DNA of 64,000 bases from Eutreptiella sp. 'Long Island Sound 2002' (GCA_964036045.1 OZ038380.1:10873913-10937912); one strand, 5' to 3'; shown: positions 38,501 to 50,191, counted from the first letter of the stretch. Made by a program: numbers and translations. The notes: generated by a model not told the origin, from the sequence alone.

Positions 38501-41500
38501 CTTTTTAACCGCCTGCTGCTGCTGCTGCTGCTTGCTTGCTTGCTGCTTGCTAAAACGTGTTGCTCACCCTTGGCCCCTAAAAGGTGGTGTAAAACCTCGA
38601 CAGGGTAAACCCAGCTCGGTAATCAAGACTCGAACTAGGACCGAGCTGGGTCCTAGTCTTGCGTAACGCATTGGAGATCACCGTTGAAGAAAGACCGCTT
38701 GCTTTCAAGATGTGCCTCCATGGTTACGGCGATGGTCCTAAAACGCGGCTGGAAAACGGCCCATTTTCACCTCAAAATGGACCACTGCGTGGCACCACGG
38801 CGTGGTACACGCCTTATTGAACACCCATTTGCCATCCTTTGATAGCCCAATCGCCATGAAAAAACAACGGCCCTCATCGGAAACACCTGCTTGGCGTAGC
38901 GGCGATCGTCCTGAAATTTCAGGACGATCGTCCTGAAAACAGCCGAAAACAGCCCAAAAACGGCCATTTTTGGACACTAAATCGGCCGTAGAACGGGCTA
39001 GACGGCTCAAAATGCAATGAAACTTGATTGTGGTGATGCGCCTTTGCTCCCCGGTCGTTTTGAGCTACTTGGATGCCGGTTTTGAGCCGCGGTGTGGTCG
39101 CAAGGACTTTTTAACCGCCTGCTGCTGCTGCTGCTGCTTGCTTGCTTGCTGCTTGCTAAAACGTGTTGCTCACCCTTGGCCCCTAAAAGGTGGTGTAAAA
39201 CCTCGACAGGGTAAACCCAGCTCGGTAATCAAGACTCGAACTAGGACCGAGCTGGGTCCTAGTCTTGCGTAACGCATTGGAGATCACCGTTGAAGAAAGA
39301 CCGCTTGCTTTCAAGATGTGCCTCCATGGTTACGGCGATGGTCCTAAAACGCGGCTGGAAAACGGCCCATTTTCACCTCAAAATGGACCACTGCGTGGCA
39401 CCACGGCGTGGTACACGCCTTATTGAACACCCATTTGCCATCCTTTGATAGCCCAATCGCCATGAAAGAGCAACGGCCCTCATCGGAAACACCTGCTTGG
39501 CGTAGCGGCGATCGTCCTGAAATTTCAGGACGATCGTCCTGAAAACAGCCGAAAACAGCCCAAAAACGGCCATTTTTGGACACTAAATCGGCCGTAGAAC
39601 GGGCTAGACGGCTCAAAATGCAACGAAACTTGTTTGTGGTGATGCGCCTTGGCTCCCCGGTCGTTTTGAGCTACTTGGATGCCGGTTTTGAGCCGCGGTG
39701 TCATCGCAAGGACTTTTTAACCGCCTGCTTGCTGCTGCTTGCTGCTGCTGCTTGCTGCTGCTGCTTGCTGCTGCTAAAACGTGTTGCTCCCCCTTGGCCC
39801 CTAAAAGGTGGTGTAAAACCTCGACAGGGCAAACCCGGCTCGGTAACCAGCCAAATATTAAGGATTTGTGGAAATACTTAATTCTGTGGGCACAGTGGTG
39901 TTTATGCGCAAACAAAAATTCAAAAAATAAAGTAATCTTTCAGGGCCAGGCCTTGGAAACGACAAAAGGGTGTGCAAAAGTGCGCAAAACTATTTCTGTG
40001 AACGGATGTCCCTGTTTTCCTTTTCTTTTGCAGACACAATGCTCAGTTTGCGCTTATTTTTTCAAGTTATCCCCCATGAAACTGCTGTGGCCCGCTTTGC
40101 AGCTGAGGGCCACAGGCAAGCGGCGGAGATCCCTGCCGCTCCTGCCCTGTGGCGGCCTATTGGACGACCCCGTGGCAATGTTGATGTCTCGCTGTTTGCT
40201 TGGACCACTGTGAGCCAGTTGGTGGAGAAGGTCCCAGCGCAGGTGGTCCCACCACCCAAAGCCAAGAAACAATACAAAAAATGGGAACCACAGCACCAAC
40301 AAATGGCGCTTGACATCGCAAATGAATCAGGCACCGATCGTTTGGCCGTGTCGGTGCTCTGGGAATTGTTCCCCAAGGTTTCTGGGTCCCTTTTTGAGTC
40401 CCATATTTAGATCCTTCCGCAGTCAAGCAAAGAACCAAGAATTGGGACGCACCGCGATGAGGACAGCCTTGGTGACCAGCGCCGCTTTGCATGACATCGT
40501 GGCGACCATCAGCGCTCACGTGGATGCCTGTCTGGAGTTCACAACTTCAGAGTTGCGTCCCGTGGTCCTTGCCATGCTTGAGGAGCGCCATCCACAAGTT
40601 TTAGAAGTGGATTTTACGGCATCAATCGGCGACCATCCACAGTCCACCAAGAAATACCAGCAACAATCCAGAGTCCACCAGGAAATATCAACAACCATCC
40701 AACCATCCAGAGTCCACCAGGAATCAAAAGTAGTCATCCAGAAGCATCCAGGATTTACCAACGGGATTCCAGAAGCATCCATTCATGAAGAGCAACGTTA
40801 GATGTACGAAAGAAATTGGTTGTGCAAGATCCCCGTGCCCCTTTGCCCCCGTGCCCCCATGCCCCTGTGCCCCTATGCCTGTGCCCTGTAACCCTCTTTC
40901 ACAGATCTCCATCATGGCCACGGGGCACTACGGGTTCTTCAACGCCCTCACCATTTGCCTCTGCATTCTTCTGCTGGACGACCAGCAGCTGCCGTGGGCC
41001 CCGCAGCCGGCGGTCCTGCTTCCCTGGCTACCGGCCCCTGAGGCCCTGGGTGTCGCCCTGGCGGCGGTGGGGGTAGGCGTCACGTTGCTGTTTGCGCTGG
41101 TGCAGGGGATCGGACTGCTCTACGCACTGCGTGGGCGTGTCATCCCGCCGGAGGTCCTGACGCGCCTCCACTACCGCTTCAACGACGCCTGCGGACTGGG
41201 CAACGCCTACGGCCTGTTTCCAGTGATGACCACAACGCGGGAGGAGGTGTGTGTACCATTTGGGGGCCCGTCGGTTGTGCTCTGACGCTTTTGTGTCTGC
41301 GCGTTCAGGTCCTGACGCCCCTGCCTTCCCGGCGGTGGCTATGCCTGTGCACATGTGGCGCTGTGCCCTCGGGATGTTGCCCCTCCGCCCCCCCCCCCCC
41401 CCCGAATCCGTGTTTGGGGCTCCTGAGCTTTGTGTGATCTCGTTGATCTATGCCGACCTTAACATGCCCCCCCAAGCGTTGCATGGTGTCCCCAACTGAA

Positions 41501-41661
41501 TGATGTAGGTATGAGGAGTGCCGGCACCGGCAGCCCCAGCACCAGCAGCAGTAGCTCCGCCACGACCACCATCGCCCTGTGCTCGTGTGCTTTATGGACC
41601 CCCCCCCCCCCCGAACTGTTACAGTTTCTCGTTCTGACATTGCGTTTTCGACAGTGCGTTG

Positions 41662-41721
<60 letters not shown>

Positions 41722-42764
41722 TCGTTCCTCCTTCCCACTCCTCTTTGAAGCCACGTGCCTCTGAGTGGGTGCAATTCAGTAGCTCTTGGGGGGCGGCTGT
41801 GTTAAACACGGTCAGTCTACCACGGGCTCCACCTGCACCTTCGCTTAGCTCATCTTCATTTGGCTTAACCCCCCCCCCCCCCCGACTCTTGGCGTCGAAG
41901 TACAGTACAGCCCCCCAAGGGAGGTCTCCTCTACCACTTTGGACACAACTTTTGACCACAGGCGTAGATGGCCCTCGCATTGGAGTTGCAAGGGCTGCGA
42001 GGGCATGCGGAAGATGGTGGGAAACCCAGTCCGGATGGAAAGCAGCAGGTCACTGAAAAGACGTGCCACGAGGCACCGGCTGTGCTGCGTAGGACAAAGC
42101 CTGACTTTTTTTGACACCCCCTCCCCCCCTTCCCCACACATCCCAATTTGCGTTCTCTCCCTCTCACTCCTCTTTGAAGTTACGTGCCTCTGAGTGGGTG
42201 CAATTCAGTAGCTCTTGGGGGGCGGCTGTGTTAAACACGGTCAGTCTACCACGGGCTCCACGTACTAGCTCACCTTAATTGGGTTTCATCCCCCAACTGT
42301 CACCGGTCCTGTGTCCCCTGCATGCGTGGCCTCTGGTGCCCTCTCCACAGCTGCTGCTGGAGGCCAGCCGCGATGGCAAGACTTGGCTACCTCTGAGGTC
42401 CCGGTACAAGCCGGACGACCCCACGCGCGGCCTAAAGCCCATCCCCCCGCTCCACATGCCGCGCCTCGACTGGTGGTTGTGGTTCGTCGCCCTCGGCCAC
42501 AGGGGCCGCTGGTTCAAGGGCCTCTGCCAGCGCCTCCTGGAGGGCGGCTCCCCGGAGGTGCTGCGCCTCTTCGACCCGGCCACCAACCCGTTCCCCGACC
42601 CGGCACGGCCCCCGGTGGCCCTGCGGGTGTGCGCCTGCGAGTACCAGTGGCCGGCCCCCGGCGAGGACACCGACGCCCAGTGGGTCCGGTCGGATTGCCG
42701 TCTGAAGTACGGGCCCATGACGTTGGAGACGTCTGACTACCATCTCTCAGCCTTCCTGTCATAG
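26562..42764 (+). CDS. LMF1: Lipase maturation factor family protein (LMF1/LMF2-like), at least six exons
   Basis: LMF proteins are multi-pass membrane proteins of the endoplasmic reticulum; the animal members fold dimeric lipases. Recognised exons: 26562-26763 (possible ATG start; FWASRWLFLRV, QITGLIG), 29626-29714 (ends GGQFFQ), 31105-31262 (LQWDALLQEAS, LMLGSGIVKLASG), 32679-32892 (DPNWATLRAMDFHYLTQPLP, FVVEIIVPFLFF), 40905-41246 (GHYGFFNALTICLCILLLDD, GNAYGLFPVMTTTRE) and 42351-42764 (LLLEASRDGKTW, RYKPDD, PRLDWWLWFVALG, NPFPD), stop TAG at 42762. Phases agree at the last four joins. Exons 1 and 2 found here do not join directly: the segment after GLIG, about 60-90 residues, was not located between 26.8 and 29.6 kb. 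The six exons give about 470 residues, against a usual 550-700. The Arg-Leu-Asp-Trp and Asn-Pro-Phe-Pro-Asp blocks of the C-terminal domain are intact. The upstream start is uncertain; the frame is open from 26403. Confidence 0.93.
33130..39850 (+). repeat. ~606-bp tandem repeat array inside an LMF intron (ten full units plus a partial)
   Basis: The motif ATCAAGACTCGAACTAG recurs near 33142, 33737, 34327, 34967, 35571, 36188, 36803, 37413, 38017, 38619 and 39225. Units are therefore 590-640 bases; most of the length change comes from a CTG/CTTG microsatellite in each unit. Units differ by scattered substitutions. Each carries three inverted repeats: ACTAGGACC/GGTCCTAGT, GGCGTG/CACGCC, and a perfect 28-base palindrome with half-site CGATCGTCCTGAAA. 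The whole array fits between LMF exons ending at 32892 and starting at 40905. The right end breaks off near 39843. A diverged stray copy lies at 57.2 kb. Confidence 0.97.
40627..40830 (-). repeat. Dispersed minisatellite, inverted relative of 3.94-4.17 kb
   Basis: Read on the minus strand this has CAACCAATTTCTTT, TTGCTCTTCATGAAT and then repeated CCTGGTGGACTCTGGATG units, in the same order as at 3.95-4.17 kb. It ends about 75 bases upstream of LMF exon 40905-41246, and is followed by a CCCC-rich tract that leads into the acceptor. Confidence 0.85.
41665..41718 (+). repeat. (CA)n microsatellite
   Basis: About 27 CA units in the last recognised LMF intron, followed directly by the first of two 98-base direct repeats. 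Confidence 0.95.
41736..41832 (+). repeat. Direct repeat in LMF intron, copy 1
   Basis: It begins CACTCCTCTTTGAAG and runs through CGGTCAGTCTACCACGGGC. It is nearly identical to 42165-42262, with two or three changes (for example CCACG against TTACG). Weaker similarity continues for about 35 bases. Confidence 0.95.
42165..42262 (+). repeat. Direct repeat in LMF intron, copy 2
   Basis: Second copy, 429 bases after the first, ending less than 90 bases before the acceptor of the last LMF exon. Both copies are preceded by simple-sequence DNA. Confidence 0.95.
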
Positions 42765-45420
42765 GGCCGGCCCGGCAGTCGCCTGGTTTGCACCGGTGGC
42801 TGGGTTGCGCCGATTGTACATATTGTCACATGCGACGATTGCCCAGCCCAGCCCAGCCCCCCTTCCCTCCGGACCCCCAAAGGTGGATGATTATCTCGTG
42901 CCCCGGTGCTCTGACGTTCTACAAATCCCCCTGCTCCGGTGTGCTCCACATCGCCCCCCCCCTGGGGGAAGGGTTTGCATTCCATTTGAAGTCGTTGTGG
43001 GTGGCCCCGGCGGACCTCTCTGGAATGGAGGGGTCCCATATTCCAGGCTCCCATTGCATGTTTCGGACCCTGTTTTCCAATGGAGGCACACCCCCACGGC
43101 CTCAACCACCGAAATGGCATGGCATAGGGCTTCGCTGGAACCAAGGGCTGTCCCCCACCAACCACCCCCCCTGGGGGTACTTGTGGCTCACACTCCACAA
43201 GGTGAAGGACTGAATAGGCGGAACAGCCGCTCCCCAGAGCGAACAGGAGGCAAATGTCATCCAACGCACAATGCGACGAAAAGAAAACCCAACCGTTCTT
43301 TTGTGACATGCCATTGCATTGCAGGCCCGTAGCCATTTTGCCCCTGTTTTGTTGTCCGGAGCAGCAGGCGGTCCTGAATGCTGTGGGTTGCAGGGATGGT
43401 TTTGGGATATTTGCAGAAACTTCGAAAGGATTTTGAAGCGCAAGAACACCACTCATCTCTGCAACGATTATCAATGCATTCCAAATGCACCGCCGCAGGC
43501 TGGGCGGGGCTGGGTCGGGCTGGGCTGGACTGGGGGTGGGCCAAGATGGGGTGGGGTGGGGTGGGACGGGTGGGATGGGGCTGGGTGGGGTGGCCCAGCA
43601 GTCAAAAACAACGGATCATTGCCTGCATAACATCCCGAGCACATGTCTTGTGGAGTGCACGACTCCTGGAGACGTCTGGACTTAGGAGGTGGTGGCGCAG
43701 AGCAGGAGGGCTTTGGCCCCGTGGGGCAATCTCTACCACGGGGTGGGGGGGCACAGGGAAACAACCGTTGCAAGGACGGATGCATGGCACTTCTCTGCCC
43801 CGGGGCCTATAAGCCCAGCAACGTGCGTGTGTGCGTGCGTGTGTAGTCGAGGTGCACCAGTAGAATGTATGTCCTGTTTTGTGCTGCATCTCAGGGAAAC
43901 TGGTCCAGAGGCAGTAGCAGTGGTGTTGTGCCTGGCGACTGCCTTTTTTGCGAAGCATATTACATATTTGTGTGTGTGTCACAGGCACAGTGCTGCCAAG
44001 CACTATCTGTCGTTGTCTGCCTGCCAGATATGTGTGTGTGTGCGCGTGCACATGCACTGCCTTGTGACGCTTGCGCAACCTTTAGCCTGACACCTGTGGG
44101 CACGTGCTGTCCAAGGGCGGAGACATTCTTTTTATGACGCTTGTCCACGCAACGCTGAACGGTCATATGAAGTGTACAAGCTGGTCCCATTTCAACAAGC
44201 CCAGCCCTTGGCTGCTCGCCTCAACCAATCACTTTTATATATGCCTCTCACCCTGATGGCGGCCTTTCTCCGATATGCTGCAGGTTTTTTGCAGTGCCCA
44301 TGTGCAAGCTTCTCAGTACGGTGCAGAGCATGCAGTTGGTCCCTCCCTAGTTTCCAAAAGGACGTTTCGGCAAATAGTCCCTTGTTGCATCTCAACAAAC
44401 TCGTTCCTCTGCAGCAGAGTGCGGAAGGAGAGCAGCACAGAGCAACAGGACACAGCAACTGTTTTTTTTTAAAATGTTTTTCAGTCGTTTTTTTTCAATT
44501 TCTTTTTTTTTCCACCCGTGAAGTGTTGTGAAATATTTTTTTTGGATTTTTGCAGAGCATAGTTGTGAGTAAGAAATTAAAGTATTTGAGTAACAGTTTA
44601 GCCTTTTGTTTGTTTTTTTAATCTTCAACAAAAAGAGTTTCTTGGCATCCAAAAACGAAACAGAGTACCCCCTACAATTGAGCTCATACCCCACATCCCA
44701 AGCACTTTTTGAAAACTTGTGGCCAAGGAAAAGTTTTCTGCCCCAAAATCAAGAAGCCCCAAGGAAATTGTTTGCTCCACATCAACAAATGTGGTCAATT
44801 TTTACCCCGAACGATATCCGGGACCTTGGGCCAAAAAACCAATACAACATACCCCCCGCTGCTTGCTAGCTTGTGGTGCTTGCTAGAAGGGGTACCCCTA
44901 CCCTAGACCTTAATCAAAGCTAAATATTGGGACCCAGCTTTTGGGGAAGGAACATATCATGTACATAGTTAAGATAGCTCAATAATGACCCATCTCAAGC
45001 GGCCCCATGAGAGGACCCAAGACCCATTAGATCCCTTTGAAGGACTAGCGTAAAGGACCTGCTCAAGGGCCCCCTAAAGAAGCCCCATGAAAGACCATCC
45101 TACAATACCCCCCTGATGGACCCCCTTGAAAGATCCTAGAAGGACCTTGCTAAAAGATCCTGCTATAGGAGCCCGTGGAGAACCACTCAAGGACATCTTC
45201 CAAAATACCCCCAGTAGGAGCCCTATTGAACGGCAAAAGCTCTCATGGCACAGGGCGTTTCCAATTTGAAAACACATTTGCCCAGTTGTAGTCCGATTAG
45301 TGTGGCATTGTGAATGACGTAGGTGCTTGGGGCAGACCACATTTGTCAAGTGTACTAGAAAAACACTTTGCTAGCACTCACGAGAGGACTCGTTCCAATA
45401 TCTAGCTGTGAGTCATTTGA
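42765..45420. other. No supported gene downstream of LMF
   Basis: A 245-residue minus-strand ORF (42737-43474) overlaps the LMF end but faces equally open plus-strand frames and shows no motif. The stretch 43.49-43.6 kb is a GGGCTGGG-type simple repeat. 44.46-44.64 kb is T-rich. 44.99-45.2 kb is a degenerate GGACC-containing sequence. Confidence 0.5.
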
Positions 45421-45488
45421 ATGGTCCTAATGTTGTGTGGCTTGGAGAAAGATGGCCCAAGACAAATGCGCCGAGTGTGCGCACAGGT

Positions 45489-45866
45489 GGTGCCCCCAGA
45501 TGGTGCCCACGGGTGGTGCCCACGGATGGTGCCCATGCGTTGTGACCACGGGTGGTGCCAACGGATGGTGCCCACAGATGTTGCCCATGGGTGGTGCCCA
45601 CGGATGGTGCCCATGCGTTGTGCCCACGGGTGGTGCCTAGGGATGGTGCCCACGGGTGGTGCCCATGGATGTTGCCCACGGGTGGTGCCCACGGATGGTG
45701 CCCATGGATGGTGCCCACGGATGGTGCCCACACATGGTGCTCACGGGTGGTGTCCATCGATGGTGCCCAAAGATGTTGCCCATGGGTGGTGCCCATGGAT
45801 AGTGCCCACGGGTGGTACCCACGGATGTTCCCACACATGGTGCCCATGGATGGTGCTCATCGTATC
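45489..45866 (+). repeat. 13-bp minisatellite
   Basis: About 29 copies of a unit close to TGGTGCCCACGGA, with variants such as TGGTGCCCATGCG and TGTTGCCCATGGG. Since 13 is not a multiple of 3, all frames give the same kind of His/Trp/Pro- or Gly/Cys-rich translation, so long ORFs here are an artefact of the repeat. Confidence 0.95.
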
Positions 45867-45879
45867 GTCCTAAACATGC

Positions 45880-46540
45880 AAAAAAGCTACCGGCCCATAA
45901 GCGTATCAACAGAGATGTACTAGATTGTGGCCAACATAATCCTCCACGCCATTTGCCGCCTCATTAATGCATCCCTCTTCGACCTCCAAGCGGGTAGTTG
46001 GTGTGGCCACACTACGTCATAGCAGGATTACGCATGTCTATGTTACTTCAAAAGCATGATCAAGATGCCATGACATCACTACAACATACTCTAGCATTCC
46101 GCACTAGTGCTTACTACACGGACTACAAATACCGGGGGCACCATCCCACATCAGCAACCTTGTGGCCAGCATTTACAATCAAAGTACAGGGTCCTATGCG
46201 GACGTGATGCTTCCTTTACGACGAGTTATCATCAAGGAGGGATGCCCGCTTTCTTTTGCACGATTGGTTCTCGTCTACGAGGTCTTCCATACTACGATTG
46301 CCTGTGAGTTTTCCAACATCATTGTGTCGGTGTGCATCTACGACATTGCCATCATCACGCCTAACAAATGTGAAATGCAGCAAGTATTGGCATGTGTGCA
46401 CCAACTATTTGGCATTTTGGGAGTATGCACCAATGCTGCTAAGACTTGGCTGTGTTGTGGGTCCCCACCAGCGCGACGCCAAGGTCCGGCTCGCACATCA
46501 GTCCCACACATTGACACCTTGGACTGGACTGGCAAGGGGA
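45880..46540 (+). pseudogene. Degenerate non-LTR retrotransposon reverse transcriptase fragment
   Basis: Pieces of a reverse transcriptase appear in shifting frames: YRPI, then LINASLFDLQAG, KEGCPLSF and LVLVYEVFHTT, then YDIAIIT where the catalytic YxDD box should be, and ACVHQLFGILGV. The order fits the palm domain of LINE-type elements. At least two frame changes and a damaged catalytic box (one Asp is replaced by Ile) show that it is dead. It directly follows the 13-bp minisatellite. Confidence 0.8.
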
Positions 46541-47209
46541 CATCTTGCCCATCAGACCGCCCATCCTTTACTACGTGGGTCATCTCATTGCCCACCCGCG
46601 TGGGAACAAAAGGTGTGTGATGACTTCATTTGCACAGTGGCTGTAGGCTTGGCACGATACCACCCACTACCCCTCAACACATTTGGGGGGAGCACCTGAC
46701 GCGGCGTGCGCGCGGTGCGCAGATTTAGCGTTCTGGCCTGATCAAGCAGCAAGTGTGGTACCCAAGGGTTAACTCTCCTTAGGGGGCATTTTGGGAGGTG
46801 TGTCAAAGCCAGCCCCTTAAAGGTAAACTGGTTGGAAAATTAGCGCGCGGCTAGCGCGGCACGCGCGCGGCACATATCCTCCCCCTTGATAGGGTACAAC
46901 TCATCAACAACTTGCTGCTGCCTCCGTGGACCTGCCGCACACTTGCCCAACGACTCCATGTTTTGTACCATCAACAAGATGTGCCTTGAGTTTGTTCTGA
47001 AGTTTGACACACTCGAACTGAAGTTTTGCACCGTGTATATTCTCCACTGTCAGTTTGTCATTTTCTTTACATGCACAACGGATTTCATGTCAACCCCACA
47101 TTTCCCGAACTACCTGAAAGGGGACACCCACTCAGCCTAGATGGCCGTGGCACTGCCTCGTGACGTCATTTCAATGAGGGCGGCCATACGCTGCGGCCTG
47201 GAACTATTA

Positions 47210-47545
47210 GGGGAGGGGAGCCTAGTGGCTAGGTAACACCCGCCGTCTCGGGGGTCCCCAACGCTTTAGAGTAGGGGAACAAAATCAGAAGTGGCCCACA
47301 AGTGGGCCTTGGTGGCTACATAGCCCCTGCCGTCTGGGTGGTCCCCGACGCTTCAGAGAGGGGAACAACATCAGCATTGGCCCACAAGTGATCCTAGTGG
47401 CCATATAACCCGTGCCATCTACGGGGTCCCCAACGCTTCGGAAAGGGGAACAAAATCAGAAGTGGGCCTAGTGGCTACATAACCCCTACCGTCTGTGGGG
47501 TGCCCAACGCTTAAGAGAGGGGAGCAAAATCAGCAATGGCCGACC
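47210..47545 (+). repeat. Tandem repeat, about four units of 80-95 bp
   Basis: Each unit has a GGCCTAGTGGCTA block, a CCGTCT block, GGTCCCCAACGCTT, and AGAGGGGAACAAAATCAG. Units are diverged by about 10-20% by eye. There is no open frame through the repeat. Confidence 0.9.
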
Positions 47546-48692
47546 AGTGTTGGATCTCCCTGCCTACGCTGCAGGCGTAGGGGTCCGGTTCTAAACTGAA
47601 CCCCCCCCCCCCCCGCGATCACAGGTAGCACTTGAATGCAAATGGAGTGCATTGGTCACTTCCCTAGGGTATGGGTGGCAACCGATGAGTGCACACATTT
47701 GCTCCATCCACCAGATTGAGGGCATAGATAATTGTATGCTGCCCACAATCTAGAAAAGGCCTCAAACGTGAGTTCTGACAATCATGAACCAAAGCACCTT
47801 AAATCACCTTCAACGTCCTTTCATCTTGGTACATCGAACCATAGTAAAAAGGAGGTGAACTGCTGTGTGTTACATGGGGGAGCGATAGCGCGCCAGGCAA
47901 ACTTTTTGGACCATTATCCACCCGTGACTAGTTTTGGCAACCCCCAAGATGGCAGGTGTTATATAGCCACTTTGGTTTCTCATACCCGCACCGATTTCTT
48001 TGATTTTAAGGTTGGGGGCCATGATGGTGCTTATTAAGGCCGGATTCATGTCATTGTGCCATTCATCGGAAGAAATAATGGAATTTTGACGGCCTGGCAG
48101 CAGTCGTAGACTGATTTACAAGGGTGGCGCAGGGCATGCATCGAGCAGCTGTTTGCTCACTTGTGGCATTGGGCTTGAAGTCGGGATACTTAATATAAGA
48201 GTAGCGCGCCGGGCAAACATTCCCCCTGTGTCTCTTTTGCGACAATTTGTCTGTCGGATGCTGTTCAGTGTTGTTGCTTAGGAGGCTTTGTTGGCAGTCC
48301 CCTCATTCAAGTCCCCCAGCGGCAGGGGCTGCAGGCCTTGGCTGCAGGGGCCGGGGGCTGTGTGTGTGTGTGTGTGTGTGTCGCAGGGCAGGTGCATCCT
48401 GTTTTCTGATATTGGAGTTGAACATTGCTCTGCATGCTGCTGCGCCCAAAATGGACGAAAAACAGCCGAAAGTAATAAAAATGCAGCCGCCTGGAATGGG
48501 CGTTACAGGTACTTGAGCGCATGATGAATTGAGGTTGCCAGAGGTTCGCTGGAGGTTGCTGGAGGTTGCCACCCCTGTTTTTTGATTGATCCCCACCACG
48601 GTGGTTCAGAGGAGCCAAGTACTGACCGATCACCGCTTGCGAGGGTGGCAATGCCATCGTTTGTTTTTCCATTCCATTAGTCGGTGAAATCG
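47546..48692. other. No recognised gene; short GT repeat
   Basis: Apart from a (TG)n run of about 11 units at 48359-48380 and small ORFs on both strands, I see no supportable feature. A run of 16 C lies near 47601-47616. Confidence 0.45.
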
Positions 48693-49067
48693 ATGTTGTC
48701 GGGCAGGCTAATGATGCGAGGGTTACAGAAGCGCTTCGCGCGTTCGCTGGGCCCGCAAATCATGCCAAAGTCAATTCAAGTTAGCGTTGAGGGTTCTAAG
48801 GACAACGTACATTGGGATGGTGACTATGTCAGACTCGCACTCCCTAGAAATGACCGAGAGCTCGGGGGCCAAGGGAGAGGTAGAATCGAGATCCACATCA
48901 CCACCCCAAATTTGGGCAAGGGGTCTGATTGTGGAGGCGCCAAATTCAAGTGGTCGAAGTATGCCAGTGCTAATGAGACGATAAAGATTTCAATTGTTGA
49001 CGACCAGACGACGAACAACTACATGTGCAAGTTGAACGACGAGACCGAGATTGCATCAGTGGAATGA
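48693..49067 (+). CDS. Small hypothetical protein (about 124 residues)
   Basis: The ORF starts at ATG 48693 and stops at 49067. The translation is balanced in composition, unlike the repeat-driven ORFs around it. It alternates polar and hydrophobic residues in a way that suggests beta strands (IQVSVEG, YVRLALP, RIEIHITTP, IKISIVDD, NYMCKLNDE). No signal peptide or membrane segment is apparent, and no family is recognised. It could also be one exon of a larger gene or the first ORF of the retroelement that follows. Confidence 0.45.
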   Translation: MLSGRLMMRGLQKRFARSLGPQIMPKSIQVSVEGSKDNVHWDGDYVRLALPRNDRELGGQGRGRIEIHITTPNLGKGSDCGGAKFKWSKYASANETIKISIVDDQTTNNYMCKLNDETEIASVE

Positions 49068-49399
49068 TGGCTTGGGAAGGTGGCCTGAACGTGCCATGGA
49101 GCACGCGAACCCTGGCTCCTGATGCATTGGTCTCGGAGGCTCACGTCACCCTAAGCCGCAGTCGCACCGCCTTCGACGCCGAGGACGGGGAGAGCTATGG
49201 AGAGCGGTTTCTTTGGCGCCGTGCAACAACGGGCCCAGCTGAGATTTGTGGGCCTACATTGGCTCCAGGTGCAGATGTGCGGCCCGGCTGTGTGTGGCGT
49301 AGCAGATGAAGGCCATCATGAGCACACATTCGAGGCTGATGAAACTTGTCAAATCCTGGCGAACAACGGGCACTGGCATGGGGGGCGCTTACCTGTGAG

Positions 49400-50191
49400 G
49401 CTTGACCCCAGCCGCCCCCCCCCCCTGGACCCCCGTGGCGTGTTCGCGGCGGCAGACGACCAAGGACCAGAGGTGCGTTTCTGTGGCTACGTACCAACAC
49501 ATCACAGGAAACAAACAACGGAGCAGAGCTTTGGGCAGCCGTGGAAGCTCTGCAGGGATTCTGGGTGCCAAAACTGGCAATCCTCACCGACTCGCACTAC
49601 TTGCAGCTGGGAGCGATTGGCAGGGCCCAGCACTGGAAGTCAAAGGGATGGACAACCACATCTGGAAAACTGCAAGTTCACGTCCCAGTCTGGGAAGTGC
49701 TGCTCCGTGAAATGGCGACGCAGGGAAGAGAAGTCAGGTGGGAACATGTCCCAGCACATGTCAACGTGCAGGGAAACGAGATGGCGAATGGATTGGCCAT
49801 GGAAGGCATGTGTTCAAGCCCACTGTGGTCACAGCATGCTGCACCAAAATCATCATCAGGGTCAGAGTCCACGGTAGGTTTGAGGGGAGGGTCAGGATCA
49901 GAGTCAGAGGGCACAAGGGCACTCTGGTCCTCCCTGGGTATGGTACCCATGGACAGTGATGAACTGACGGGGGAAGCATCCGGGGAGCCAGCGCCACGTG
50001 AAATGGGACCGTACTCCTCAAGCAGTACAGAAAGTGAGGAAATGAGGACAGGACACACACACCAGGGAGTGCTGTCAAGTGCACTGTCAGCAGCAGACAC
50101 ACTGTCCTTCAGCACTGATGTGAGTGACACCAGGCGACAGCGCAAGAAGCGAAGGCTCAGGAAACGCAGGAACCCAGGACAGGGTCGATAA
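49400..50191 (+). pseudogene. RNase H domain of a retroelement
   Basis: The frame ending at 50191 reads NNGAELWAAVEAL, LAILTDSHYL and VPAHVNVQGNEMANGLA. These are the Glu, second Asp and C-terminal His/Asn blocks of retroelement RNase H, where cellular and active copies usually have Asp in place of the Asn of EMANGLA. The first catalytic Asp block is not in frame upstream, so the domain looks truncated. A Ser/Glu/Gly-rich tail and a basic C-terminus (RRQRKKRRLRKRR) follow. Confidence 0.75.

Noticed and set aside
33130-39850. CRISPR-like or gene-family reading of the regular array
   Set aside because: Units are about 606 bases and similar along their whole length, with no short repeats alternating with unique spacers, and they sit in a eukaryotic intron. 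The small ORFs in each unit are best explained by the repeat itself.
42737-43474. 245-residue minus-strand ORF overlapping the LMF stop
   Set aside because: Two plus-strand frames are equally open, and there is no motif and no splice structure.
45402-45909. Repeat-protein ORFs rich in His-His-Pro-Trp
   Set aside because: A 13-bp unit gives the same type of peptide in all frames and on both strands, so there is no evidence of selection for protein.
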